Part shown: in pieces, positions 44,719 through 53,622 of the stretch
Numbering within the stretch: the stretch's first letter is position 1
Layout of the letters: every line of letters starts with the position of its first letter
Assembly: GCF_051200825.1 (NCBI RefSeq)
Contig: NZ_CP195158.1
Location: 2,232,001 to 2,296,000, forward strand
DNA length: 64,000 nt
Reading direction: 5' to 3'
From: Formosa sp030427735
GTDB taxonomy: Bacteria > Bacteroidota > Bacteroidia > Flavobacteriales > Flavobacteriaceae
The notes under the pieces: model-generated
Seen by the model: the letters and a program-made list of their open reading frames with translations, nothing else
Told to the model about the DNA's origin: nothing
Database searches by the model: none
Position numbers and translations under genes: made by a program

Positions 44719-45837
44719 ATGATTACAATAAAAGAAGTTTTAAATAAAAAAGACTTAAAAACATTTGTTAAGTTTCCTTTTACACTCTACAAAGACTCCC
44801 CGTATTGGGTGCCGCCAATTATTAGCGAAGAAATGGAAACCTTCAACAAAACTAAAAATCCTATTTTTGAAGATGCCGATGCCCGACTCTTTCTAGCCTT
44901 TAAAAACAACGTTTTGGTAGGCAGAGTTGCTGTAATTATTAATCATTTGGACTTAAATAAAGGCATTAACAAAGTACGTTTTGGATGGTTGGATATGATT
45001 AACGACATAGAAGTAACTAAAGCGCTACTTAACCAAGTAAACACTATCGGTAAAGAACATCAATTAGAATATATGGAAGGCCCTATAGGCTTTTCGAATT
45101 TAGATAAAGTTGGCGTTTTAACAGAGGGCTACGACCATATTGGCTCGATGGTTACTTGGTACAATTACCCCTACTATGTAGAGCATTTAAAAACCTTACA
45201 ATTTTCGGTCGAAAAAGAGTATCAAGAAAATAAATTTCCGTTTAAAAATGTAAATCCCGATTTCTTTTTAAGAATTCAGAATTTAGTTAAAAAACGATAC
45301 AAACTAAAACCATTAAATTTTAGTAAAACAGAGGAATTGATGCCTTATGTAGACCAAATGTTCGATCTTTTTAACAAGAGCTACGCCGATTTATCGTCGT
45401 TTGTAGAAATTACAGATTTACAAAAAGAGTATTTCAAGAAAAAATTCATTTCGTTTATAAATCCAGAGTTTATAAAATTTGTAATGGACAGCGATAACAA
45501 TATGGTCGCATTTGCCGTAGTTATGCCGTCTTTTGCAGAGGCCCTACAGAAAGCCAAAGGTAAACTATTCCCTTTTGGTTTTTTACACTTATTAAAAGCT
45601 AAAAAAAGGTGCGAAACCGTATCTTTCTATCTTATTGGGGTTGCACCAGAATATCACAACAAAGGCGTTACAGCCATTATTTTCAACGAATTTTACGAAA
45701 CCCTAAAACAGTATAATGTTATAAATTGTATTCGCACACCAGAATTAGAAAACAATTTGGCTTCTGTTCAAATCTGGAAACATGTAAACTCGGTAACATA
45801 CAAACGCCGAAAAACATTTACAAAACAACTCGAATAG
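44719..45837 (+). CDS. GNAT-fold N-acyltransferase-like protein
   Basis: A 372-residue cytoplasmic protein. The C-terminal half holds the acyl-CoA binding signature of the GNAT fold (LIGVAPEYHNKGV...IIFNEFYE, about residues 305-330). The N-terminal half (WVPPIISEEMETFN, GPIGFSNLDKVGVL) is characteristic of a Bacteroidota family that is sometimes mislabelled GTP cyclohydrolase. Substrate unknown. The last gene before a perfect terminator hairpin. Confidence 0.75.
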   Translation: MITIKEVLNKKDLKTFVKFPFTLYKDSPYWVPPIISEEMETFNKTKNPIFEDADARLFLAFKNNVLVGRVAVIINHLDLNKGINKVRFGWLDMINDIEVTKALLNQVNTIGKEHQLEYMEGPIGFSNLDKVGVLTEGYDHIGSMVTWYNYPYYVEHLKTLQFSVEKEYQENKFPFKNVNPDFFLRIQNLVKKRYKLKPLNFSKTEELMPYVDQMFDLFNKSYADLSSFVEITDLQKEYFKKKFISFINPEFIKFVMDSDNNMVAFAVVMPSFAEALQKAKGKLFPFGFLHLLKAKKRCETVSFYLIGVAPEYHNKGVTAIIFNEFYETLKQYNVINCIRTPELENNLASVQIWKHVNSVTYKRRKTFTKQLE

Positions 45838-45843
45838 CAATAC

Positions 45844-45896
45844 GATTAAAAAGCAATAAGGGGATATTTTTAATATCCCCTTATTGCTTTTTAATC
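45844..45896. terminator. Bidirectional terminator with 25-base perfect stem
   Basis: The arms at 45844-45868 and 45872-45896 are exact reverse complements with a ttt loop. The stem carries a GC block (aggggat) flanked by AT pairs, and the outer ends provide T-runs in both directions. It lies between the converging GNAT-like and pirin genes. Confidence 0.9.
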
Positions 45897-45912
45897 TCCT
45901 TAATTTTAAAAT

Positions 45913-46635
45913 TTAAAATTGCATCGGCACTTCTATAAATAAGAATGAAGCCTCTGTTTTTGCCTCTATTGTAAAACTTGGAGTATCGCTAACCCCAACG
46001 GCATCGCGAGTTTCTAAACTAACATTAGCCACTGTGGCACTACCGTGTACTAGCATAACATACACACCATGATTAGCACTTTTTAAAGCGTAATCGAACG
46101 TTTTGTTTTCTGTTAAATCTAACCTAGAAATTTTTGCGTCTTGATGAATCTGTAATGCACCTTCGGTATCCTCGTCTATAGAAGTCACTAAGGTTTGTAA
46201 AATATTTTCTCTGTCCGATGCATTAAACGTTTTCTGATCGTAACGCGGCGACACATTCTGTTTATTTGGTATTATCCAAATCTGAAAAAGGTTTAAATGC
46301 TCTTCGTCCGAACCATTAATTTCGGAATGCTCCACTCCTGTTCCGGCTGACATTACCTGCACCTCGTTTGGCAAGACAGACTCCCAGGTATTCCCCATAG
46401 AATCTCTGTGTTTTAACACACCTTTTAATGGAATGGTTATGATTTCCATATTCTGATGCGGATGGGTTCCAAATCCCATTTTAGGTGCAATAATATCGTC
46501 GTTCAAAACGCGTAAAGCACCAAAATGAATGCGGTCTTCGTTATACCAATTAGCAAAACTAAACGAATGATTGGCTTGTAACCATCCGTGATTGGCAAAC
46601 CCTCTGCTTTCTGCTTTATGTTGTACTGTTTTCAT
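45913..46635 (-). CDS. Pirin family protein
   Basis: A 240-residue bicupin. The ATG at 46635 (MKTVQHKAESRGFANHG) is preferred over an in-frame upstream ATG at 46662. The N-terminal cupin carries the metal-binding pattern THPHQNMEII, with a later EHSEIN histidine. Bacterial pirins include quercetin dioxygenases and redox-linked regulators. It is the last gene of a leftward run with FMN reductase, GNAT and MarR genes, which suggests a response to quinones or electrophiles. Confidence 0.92.
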   Translation of the reverse strand: MKTVQHKAESRGFANHGWLQANHSFSFANWYNEDRIHFGALRVLNDDIIAPKMGFGTHPHQNMEIITIPLKGVLKHRDSMGNTWESVLPNEVQVMSAGTGVEHSEINGSDEEHLNLFQIWIIPNKQNVSPRYDQKTFNASDRENILQTLVTSIDEDTEGALQIHQDAKISRLDLTENKTFDYALKSANHGVYVMLVHGSATVANVSLETRDAVGVSDTPSFTIEAKTEASFLFIEVPMQF

Positions 46636-46678
46636 GTTTTGTTGTTTTAATTTCACTATCAATCACTATAAGATGTGA

Positions 46679-47116
46679 TTATCTTATTTTATCTAATAAA
46701 TCGCTTAATTGCTCGGCTTCTTCAACAGTTAAATTTTTCATTAAATCGGCATTAAAATCTTCCGATATATGTTCTAATAACTCCACCCCTTTATCGGTAA
46801 TATTTATGTGTACCACACGTCGATCGGTTGGGCAGGCTATACGTTCTATTAAATTTTTAGCACACAACTTATCCATTAACCTTGTGGCATTGGGCGCTCG
46901 ATCTATCATCCTGTTTTTTATTGTTTGCACTTTTAATGGTTTATTCGCCCCCTTTAAAATGCGTAAAATATTATACTGTTGTGGAGAAATTCCAAAGGGT
47001 TTAAAAAATTCGTTTTGTAAACTCGTTACCCAATTTGCAGTATATAAAATGTTAACCAAAGCTTTTAGTTTGGGGTTATTAAAACGCGATGTAATATCTT
47101 TGGCTATATCTCCCAT
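46679..47116 (-). CDS. MarR-family transcriptional regulator
   Basis: A 145-residue winged-helix protein. ISPQQYNILRILKGANKPLKVQTIKNRM is the recognition region, and CPTDRRVVHINITDKG is the wing with the conserved DRR. Such proteins usually repress their own operon and respond to phenolic or oxidising compounds. It sits between the GNAT gene and the pirin gene and so probably regulates this operon. One cysteine (Cys in RIACPTDRR) and another in MDKLCAKN could be redox sensors. Confidence 0.93.
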   Translation of the reverse strand: MGDIAKDITSRFNNPKLKALVNILYTANWVTSLQNEFFKPFGISPQQYNILRILKGANKPLKVQTIKNRMIDRAPNATRLMDKLCAKNLIERIACPTDRRVVHINITDKGVELLEHISEDFNADLMKNLTVEEAEQLSDLLDKIR

Positions 47117-47117
47117 A

Positions 47118-47399
47118 CTATATTAGAATAGATTTATACGCTTTGTTTTTGTTAAGTACTGCCGAGGCGTATGTACATAAAGGCTGAATTTTTAAATCGT
47201 TTTGCTTAGCAAAATTCACAACAGCTTCAATTAAAGCCTTCCCTACACCCTGACCTTGTAAACTCGAATCGACTTCGGTATGCGCTATTACCAATACGTT
47301 TTCAGTTTTATAGAAATAGTTTAATAATGCGACTGGCTTATCTTTATCTCCGACATAAAACCTGCCTTGACTATCATTTTCATCCAATTTAATTTCCAT
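47118..47399 (-). CDS. Short GNAT N-acetyltransferase (YidJ/CDC-like)
   Basis: A 93-residue mini-GNAT. TEVDSSLQGQGVGKALIEAVVNFAKQ is the acetyl-CoA motif A, and LKIQPLCTYASAVLNKN with YAS-like segment is the end of the short family. Its substrate is unknown. The gene lies 1 base before marR on the leftward strand and 2 bases after the FMN reductase gene. Confidence 0.9.
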   Translation of the reverse strand: MEIKLDENDSQGRFYVGDKDKPVALLNYFYKTENVLVIAHTEVDSSLQGQGVGKALIEAVVNFAKQNDLKIQPLCTYASAVLNKNKAYKSILI

Positions 47400-47401
47400 A
47401 A

Positions 47402-47932
47402 CTACAATTCGTTTTTTAAGGTATCTACTGCTTCTTTCAACAAGGCATCTAACGCATCATCACTAATGGCTCCCGATTTAAAATGATCGTTAAATTTTGG
47501 CAAAGAAAATGTAGCCACTATATGTCCACCATTAAACGGAAATCGTCCTTTCGCTATATCTAAAACAGATTGCCCGCCACGTGCTCCAGGAGAAGTAGCC
47601 ATAAGTAACATTGGTTTATTTTGCCAAACTTTACCGTCTATTCTAGACATCCAGTCGAACAAATTCTTAAACACCGTAGCATACGCACCATTATGTTCGG
47701 CTAGCGACAGTACGATGCCATCGGTATTTTTTATATGATTAAAAAATGATTGCGCCAGGCTTGGAATACCTTCCTCGCGCTCGATATCTACACTAAAAAC
47801 TGGTAACGGAAAATCGTTTAAATCTAAAACTGTAACCGAAACACTTTCTAATAAAGTAGACGCATAGACCGCTAATTGTTTGTTTATAGACGTTTTACTG
47901 TTGCTTCCGGCAAATACTATTATATTTTTCAT
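47402..47932 (-). CDS. NADPH-dependent FMN reductase / quinone reductase
   Basis: A 176-residue flavodoxin-like protein. The ATG at 47932 (MKNIIVFAGSNSKTS) gives the proper N terminus; 22 extra residues are possible from 47998 but lack family similarity. GSNSKTSINKQ binds the FMN phosphate, and SLAEHNGAYATVFKNLFDW and SPGARGGQS are typical loops. It reduces quinones, azo dyes or chromate with NADPH. It is the first gene of the operon that includes MarR and pirin. Confidence 0.92.
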   Translation of the reverse strand: MKNIIVFAGSNSKTSINKQLAVYASTLLESVSVTVLDLNDFPLPVFSVDIEREEGIPSLAQSFFNHIKNTDGIVLSLAEHNGAYATVFKNLFDWMSRIDGKVWQNKPMLLMATSPGARGGQSVLDIAKGRFPFNGGHIVATFSLPKFNDHFKSGAISDDALDALLKEAVDTLKNEL

Positions 47933-48071
47933 GCTTTCTGTTTTGATAACATCAAAGATACAACAAAATATTTTATATTCCAAGGAATATATTTCCATGT
48001 TATTTAATTTGATAAAACCAATACATTAAACTATTTTGAAACTTTTGTACTTTAGCGAAAATTTAGGATAC

Positions 48072-49700
48072 ATGGATATCAACTTCAATAAAAACGAAGA
48101 TTACAATAAACTTTTAGTTTCAGATTTAAAAAAACGTTTTGCTAAAGTTAGCCTTGGTGGCGGACAAAAACGTATTGAAAAACTTCACAGTAAAGGTAAA
48201 CTTACAGCACGCGAGCGCATAGATTATTTATTGGACAGCAATGCAAAAAGTATTGAAATTGGTGCTTTTGCTGGAGAAGATATGTATCCCGAACACGGTG
48301 GATGCCCTTCTGGTGGTGTCGTGGTAAAAATCGGGTACGTTTCGGGTAAGCAATGTATTGTTGTTGCCAACGATGCTACGGTTAAAGCTGGCGCATGGTT
48401 TCCTATTACCGGTAAGAAAAATTTACGTGCCCAAGAAATTGCCATCGAAAACAAATTACCAATTATTTACTTGGTAGATAGCGCTGGCGTATACTTACCT
48501 TTACAAGACGAAATTTTTCCAGATAAAGAACATTTTGGTCGCATATTTAGAAACAACGCCATAATGAGCAGTATGGGTATTACCCAAATTGCAGCTGTTA
48601 TGGGAAGTTGTGTTGCTGGCGGTGCTTATTTGCCTATTATGAGCGACGAAGCTTTAATTGTAGACAAAACAGGAAGTATTTTTCTTGCTGGAAGTTATTT
48701 AGTAAAAGCGGCAATTGGAGAAACCATAGACAACGAAACATTGGGCGGAGCTACAACACATTGCGAGATTAGCGGCGTTACAGATTATAAAGCTAAAGAC
48801 GATAAAGCAGCTCTAGACAAGATAAAATCTATTATCGATAAAATTGGAGATTTCGACAAAGCCGGATTTAACAGAAGTACACCCGTAAAACCCAAAGAAA
48901 AGCAAGAAGATATTTACGGAATTTTGCCTAAAAGTCGTGCCGACCAATACGACATGAAAGCCATAATTGAACGTTTGGTAGATAACTCTGAATTCGAAGA
49001 ATACAAGGAAGGCTACGGCAAAACCATAATAACAGCTTATGCCAGAATAGATGGTTGGGCCGTGGGCATTGTTGCTAACCAAAGGCAATTGGTGAAAACC
49101 AAAAAAGGCGAAATGCAATTTGGCGGTGTAATTTATAACGATTCTGCAGATAAAGCCACCCGATTTATAGCCAATTGTAATCAGAAAAAAATTCCGTTGG
49201 TTTTTATTCAAGATGTAACAGGCTTTATGGTAGGCTCTAAATCTGAACACAGTGGCATTATAAAAGACGGTGCAAAAATGGTAAATGCCGTTAGTAACTC
49301 GGTGGTTCCTAAATTTACTATTGTTGTAGGAAACAGCTATGGCGCTGGAAATTATGCCATGTGCGGTAAGGCCTACGACCCTAGATTAATCGTAGCTTGG
49401 CCAAGTGCAGAATTGGCGGTTATGAGCGGTAATTCGGCTGCAAAAGTTTTATTGCAGATAGAAATAGCATCATTAAAAGCCAAAGGAGAAACTATTTCGA
49501 AAGAACAAGAAGACAGCTTGTATAATGAGATTAAATCGCGTTACGACAGCCAAGTCTCGCCTTATTATGCCGCTGCACGATTATGGACCGATGCTGTTAT
49601 CGATCCGCTAGACACCCGTACTTGGATTTCTATCGGAATTGAAGCCGCAAATCACGCGCCTATCGAGAAACCTTTTAACCTTGGTGTTATACAAGTTTAA
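48072..49700 (+). CDS. Acyl-CoA carboxylase beta subunit (methylcrotonyl-CoA carboxylase-like)
   Basis: A 542-residue carboxyltransferase. The ATG at 48072 (MDINFNKNEDYNK) is preferred over one 12 codons upstream. GKLTARERIDYLLD starts the domain. The sequences IIYLVDSAGVYLPLQDEIFPDKEHFGRIF and GSCVAGGAYLPIMSDEALIV closely follow methylcrotonyl-CoA carboxylase beta subunits of leucine breakdown; propionyl-CoA carboxylase is the alternative. The biotin-carrying alpha subunit is not encoded nearby. Confidence 0.88.
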   Translation: MDINFNKNEDYNKLLVSDLKKRFAKVSLGGGQKRIEKLHSKGKLTARERIDYLLDSNAKSIEIGAFAGEDMYPEHGGCPSGGVVVKIGYVSGKQCIVVANDATVKAGAWFPITGKKNLRAQEIAIENKLPIIYLVDSAGVYLPLQDEIFPDKEHFGRIFRNNAIMSSMGITQIAAVMGSCVAGGAYLPIMSDEALIVDKTGSIFLAGSYLVKAAIGETIDNETLGGATTHCEISGVTDYKAKDDKAALDKIKSIIDKIGDFDKAGFNRSTPVKPKEKQEDIYGILPKSRADQYDMKAIIERLVDNSEFEEYKEGYGKTIITAYARIDGWAVGIVANQRQLVKTKKGEMQFGGVIYNDSADKATRFIANCNQKKIPLVFIQDVTGFMVGSKSEHSGIIKDGAKMVNAVSNSVVPKFTIVVGNSYGAGNYAMCGKAYDPRLIVAWPSAELAVMSGNSAAKVLLQIEIASLKAKGETISKEQEDSLYNEIKSRYDSQVSPYYAAARLWTDAVIDPLDTRTWISIGIEAANHAPIEKPFNLGVIQV

Positions 49701-49759
49701 CTTTTTAAAATCATCAAAATTTCGTAACTTAAATACATATAAATCAACACTTTTAAGTT

Positions 49760-50182
49760 ATGGACACAATTAAAGCACTTAATAAATGGGCTAATATACA
49801 CACCTATTTGCCTTTAGATTTGTTACGTATTGGCTTAGGTGTATTTTTGTTTACTAAAGGCATCTTTTTTATGTCTAGTAGCCAAATATTAATAGATCTT
49901 TTATCGCCACTCCAAAACTGGGCAGGAAGCATGTTTATTATACATTATGTGGCACCTGCACATTTTATTGGCGGATTATTAATTATGTTTGGTTTGTTAA
50001 CACGATGGGCTATACTCGCACAACTTCCTATATTAATTGGTGCTATAGCTATTAATTTTGCGGGCGAGATGCAAATGGGAAATTTTATTCTAGCCTCATT
50101 AACCTTTCTTGTTTGTATTTTTTTCTTGATATACGGATCAGGCAAAAACTCTGCCGATTATTATTTTAAAATGCAACAATAA
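49760..50182 (+). CDS. DoxX family membrane protein
   Basis: A 140-residue protein with four hydrophobic helices. LLRIGLGVFLFTKGIFF, FIGGLLIMFGLLTRWAILAQLPILIGAI and the region GNFILASLTFLVCIFFLIYGSGKNSADYYF match the DoxX fold. These membrane proteins are linked to redox or thiol stress but have no settled function. It is probably cotranscribed with the carboxylase gene 60 bases upstream. Confidence 0.85.
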   Translation: MDTIKALNKWANIHTYLPLDLLRIGLGVFLFTKGIFFMSSSQILIDLLSPLQNWAGSMFIIHYVAPAHFIGGLLIMFGLLTRWAILAQLPILIGAIAINFAGEMQMGNFILASLTFLVCIFFLIYGSGKNSADYYFKMQQ

Positions 50183-50213
50183 CAAACGAAACTGTTTTTA
50201 AAATTTAGGAAGA

Positions 50214-50259
50214 AAAAAAATCCGCAAACGCATTAAATAAAGCGTTTGCGGATTTTTTT
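50214..50259. terminator. Bidirectional terminator between doxX and menE
   Basis: The 18-base arms (50214-50231 and 50242-50259) are exact complements with GC-rich cores tccgcaaacgc and gcgtttgcgga, a loop attaaataaa and A/T runs at both ends. The two flanking genes converge on it. Confidence 0.92.
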
Positions 50260-50289
50260 ATTACTACTGTTAATTAAAATACATGTTCC

Positions 50290-51381
50290 TTAACTAATAG
50301 ATTTACCATTTTTAAGCAAATCCATGGTTTTTTTTCGTTGAATTTTCCTGTTTGGCGTTTCAATAAAATCTTTCACAAAATAAATTTGCTTAGGAACTTC
50401 ATTCTTTTTTAAATCTTGAAAAACAGAAGTATCAATAACCTTTTCATCACCTTCCACAACCAATACCAATTGTTCTCCCAAACTATCGTTTGACTCTGAA
50501 GCGATAAAGAATCTATCTTGTAATTTCGTTGCCAACTGATTTTCTATCTGTTCTGGAAACAATTTTAATCCACCCGAATTTATTACATTATCTATTCGTC
50601 CCAACAATTCAAATTCGGTATCGGAATGCATCTTAACCACGTCGTTAGTTTGCAACGGCGCTTCCAATAAATGTGGCGCATTTATAATTAAACAGCCTTC
50701 GTTGTTTTGTGTTAATTTCACTTTTGGCAACGCTTTATACACAGCCGAAGCTTTTGTCCCATTTAAAGCTTTTATCGCTATATGGCTAACCGTTTCCGTC
50801 ATACCATAGGTCGCATAACATTTTGTTTTCACTTTAGAGATTGCTTTAAGCAACGGTTCAGACACGGCAGCCCCGCCAATAATAAGTGTTTTGAAATGGC
50901 TTATTTGCGGTAAGATATTTTCTACCTGCAACGGAATCATCGCTCCAAAGTCGTAAGTTTTATCTAAATCGAAAACTGGTGTCGCCTTAGGCGGAACAAC
51001 ATCTAATTCCAGACCTAAAATCATGGCCCGAACCAACATCATTCTTCCCGAAATAAAATTTGAAGGCAAACAGTGTAAAACGCGATCTCCTGGCTTCAAC
51101 TTAAAAGCATTACCAGTAGCTATGGCAGAATTTACCATTGCCTGTTTTTTTATTTTAATCCATTTGGGTTCGCCTACAGATCCAGAAGTTCTCACTTCAA
51201 TATAATCTTTGGCATCTAACCATAATTGTAAAAAATCGCCCAAAGTTTTCTCGAAAGGTTCGCCTTCTTTTATAAAGCTATAGGCAACTTCTTTTAAGTC
51301 TTCGGTATCGTAATAGCGTCCATTTAATTTAAATCTTAAATGAATTTTATCGTATGTCGGAATTTTGGTCTTGGTTATCAT
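50290..51381 (-). CDS. menE: o-Succinylbenzoate-CoA ligase (AMP-forming)
   Basis: A 363-residue member of the adenylate-forming family. RTSGSVGEPKWI is the nucleotide loop, CYATYGMTETVSH the A5 motif, GRIDNVINSGGLKLFPEQIE the hinge region and RKIQRKKTM the catalytic lysine region. It activates o-succinylbenzoate with CoA in menaquinone synthesis. It is shorter than the 450-residue E. coli enzyme, as is usual in Flavobacteriia. It overlaps the CPBP gene by 35 bases, and menC lies one gene upstream. Confidence 0.88.
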   Translation of the reverse strand: MITKTKIPTYDKIHLRFKLNGRYYDTEDLKEVAYSFIKEGEPFEKTLGDFLQLWLDAKDYIEVRTSGSVGEPKWIKIKKQAMVNSAIATGNAFKLKPGDRVLHCLPSNFISGRMMLVRAMILGLELDVVPPKATPVFDLDKTYDFGAMIPLQVENILPQISHFKTLIIGGAAVSEPLLKAISKVKTKCYATYGMTETVSHIAIKALNGTKASAVYKALPKVKLTQNNEGCLIINAPHLLEAPLQTNDVVKMHSDTEFELLGRIDNVINSGGLKLFPEQIENQLATKLQDRFFIASESNDSLGEQLVLVVEGDEKVIDTSVFQDLKKNEVPKQIYFVKDFIETPNRKIQRKKTMDLLKNGKSIS

Positions 51382-52375
51382 GAATATCTAAATTTAAAGA
51401 TTCAATCGTATTATTATTAATAGCATTAAGCGATGGTTCTGTATAAGAATTGTAAACGGGACCTGTTAATTTCTCTTTCCAGTTGGTCCACTTGTATTTT
51501 TTAGAAAAGATAAATAGCAAAATAGGAAACACTACAAATACAGGAATAAAAATATCGGTTAGGCCTGCTACACCAGGATCGGCAACATCTTTTAAAATAG
51601 AATCCGTTTGAAACGCCGTCCAATCTGCGGTTACCAATAATGCTGTAAATAAATTATTGGCAGCATGAAACCCCAGGGCAAGTTCCATACCTTCATCCAT
51701 TAAAGTAATTACTCCTAAAAATAGTCCTGTACCAATATAGTACACCATGATTATGTAGCCCAATTTTTCGACTTCCGGATTAGCAATGTGCAATCCGCCA
51801 AAGATGACAGAAGTTAACACCAAAGGCAGCCATTTATTTTTGGCAATTACCCCTATACCTTGCATTAAATACCCTCGAAACATATATTCTTCGAAACTGG
51901 TTTGAAAAGGAACCAGAACAATAGCTATAACTGCGAGAATTATAAATTTGTTTAACTGAAAATTATATAAATAATCTTCTGGTGCCAAGGCATAATCTAT
52001 TAACACCATAGCAGATGATATAATTCCCCAAAAGAAAAATGAAAAGAACACGCGTCGCCAATCTATGTTTACTCTAGAGGTTGTTAAATTAACAATAGGA
52101 AGTTTATGCAATAATTTTACAGCGAACAGCAAAAAAATTAATCCTCCAAGAAAAGGCAAAAGCACAAACACTAAATTAAGGTTTGGCTCGAATAAAGTCA
52201 TGATATAATTAACATCATTCATTTTAGATTCATCGATACCTTCGCGTAGCATTTTTAATGCAATAGCAACCATGTGCGGCATCGAAAACGCAAAAATTCC
52301 TCCCAATGCAATAATAACACCCACAATATATCGCCACCAATCGTGTAATCCTTTATACGCCTGACTTATATACAT
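51347..52375 (-). CDS. CPBP-family intramembrane metalloprotease
   Basis: A 342-residue membrane protein with about 8 hydrophobic segments. The CAAX-protease/bacteriocin-processing signature is complete: EEYMFRGYLMQGI, the histidine in FGGLHIANPE and HAANNLFTALLV. Such enzymes cleave inside the membrane. The gene lies between menC and menE and its end overlaps the menE start by 35 bases. Its link to menaquinone synthesis is unexplained; cotranscription may just be historical. Confidence 0.9.
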   Translation of the reverse strand: MYISQAYKGLHDWWRYIVGVIIALGGIFAFSMPHMVAIALKMLREGIDESKMNDVNYIMTLFEPNLNLVFVLLPFLGGLIFLLFAVKLLHKLPIVNLTTSRVNIDWRRVFFSFFFWGIISSAMVLIDYALAPEDYLYNFQLNKFIILAVIAIVLVPFQTSFEEYMFRGYLMQGIGVIAKNKWLPLVLTSVIFGGLHIANPEVEKLGYIIMVYYIGTGLFLGVITLMDEGMELALGFHAANNLFTALLVTADWTAFQTDSILKDVADPGVAGLTDIFIPVFVVFPILLFIFSKKYKWTNWKEKLTGPVYNSYTEPSLNAINNNTIESLNLDIHDNQDQNSDIR

Positions 52376-52384
52376 ACTCTATTT

Positions 52385-53422
52385 TTAAAAATTATAATTC
52401 CATTTATTTGTTTTGCAATACTGCAAGGTACCATTTTTTACTTGCAAGGGCGAATCGAAATTATTGGTATATAAACCACCTGTACCTAAACCTTGCGGCA
52501 TTTTACTATTTAACAGGTAAGTGTATTGTGCAATGGCATTTAAGCCTACATTACTTTCTAAAGCACTAGTAATCCACCAACCTACATTGTTATTTTTGGC
52601 TAAATCAATCCAAGTATCACTTCCGATAAACCCACCTATCAAACTGGGCTTCAGTATTATATACTGAGGCTTTACGATATTCATAATTTTATTCTTAGCG
52701 ACAGTAGTAAAGGCTCCTATAAGTTCCTCATCTAAAGCAATATCTAGAGGTGTAGCCTCGCAAAGCCGAGCCATTTGCTCTAAATTCCCAGCCTTAATAG
52801 GCTGCTCTATAGAATGCAAATCGAATTCCGATAAACGCTCCAGTTTATCTAAAGCTTCATTAAAAGTGAAAGCACCATTGGCATCAACCCGAAGTTCTAT
52901 TTCGGATGCAGAGAAGGATTCTCTAATAGATTTTAACAGCTTCAATTCGGCATCAAAATCTATGGCTCCAATTTTCATTTTTATACAATTGAAACCCGAT
53001 TTTAGCTTCTCCTCTATTTGTGTTTTCATAAACAATTCGTCTCCCATCCAAATAAGTCCGTTAATTGGGATTGAAGCTTTACCGTTCGTGAAATCTGATG
53101 GAAATAATTGAAATGGAGAATCACTTAATAACGATTTAAAAGCGGTTTCCAAACCAAATTGAATACTAGGAAACTCGATAAGCTTTGTAAGCAATACCTC
53201 TAAGCCTAAATGTATATTTTTACAAACCCATGCTAAAGTAGCTTCGTAATCGTCGCGATCATCTACACTTAAACTTCTTAAAATACCACACTCACCCACT
53301 CCTTTTTTACCATCTGTCTCTAAGTGAATAAACCAGGTTTCTTTACTGGTTAATACACCTCGCGAAGTACCGCTTGGTCTTTTAAACTGAAGCATGTATT
53401 TATAATAATTGGCTTGCATCAT
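52385..53422 (-). CDS. menC: o-Succinylbenzoate synthase (enolase superfamily)
   Basis: A 345-residue enolase-superfamily enzyme. KMKIGAID carries the catalytic lysine, RVDANGAF and IEQPIKAG and IALDEELI carry metal-binding acids, and ILKPSLIGG carries the second lysine. It dehydrates SHCHC to o-succinylbenzoate for menaquinone. The menE gene downstream confirms the pathway. It is the first gene of the menC-CPBP-menE operon. Confidence 0.92.
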   Translation of the reverse strand: MMQANYYKYMLQFKRPSGTSRGVLTSKETWFIHLETDGKKGVGECGILRSLSVDDRDDYEATLAWVCKNIHLGLEVLLTKLIEFPSIQFGLETAFKSLLSDSPFQLFPSDFTNGKASIPINGLIWMGDELFMKTQIEEKLKSGFNCIKMKIGAIDFDAELKLLKSIRESFSASEIELRVDANGAFTFNEALDKLERLSEFDLHSIEQPIKAGNLEQMARLCEATPLDIALDEELIGAFTTVAKNKIMNIVKPQYIILKPSLIGGFIGSDTWIDLAKNNNVGWWITSALESNVGLNAIAQYTYLLNSKMPQGLGTGGLYTNNFDSPLQVKNGTLQYCKTNKWNYNF

Positions 53423-53622
53423 ATCATCAAAAATAGTATTTATTTACTTCTTTGGGCAAGTTTTAATCCCTAATATTATTTATCATAAAAAGAGTTCAAC
53501 CCCACTCTTTAAAACATAAAAAAACAAGCTTTCCACCATCAATCAATCTAAGCATAAAAATAACGTCGGCTTAACACCTCAACACCAATTAATAATGTAT
53601 TTTTACCAATAAAATTGCCTTT

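Noticed and set aside
46820..46829. cgatcggttg, 9 of 10 bases of the reverse operator core
   Set aside because: It lies inside the marR coding sequence and has no link to xylan genes.
48813..49250. Long leftward frame of 145 codons inside the carboxylase gene
   Set aside because: It lies fully opposite a well-conserved gene and has no recognisable domain, so it is a shadow frame.
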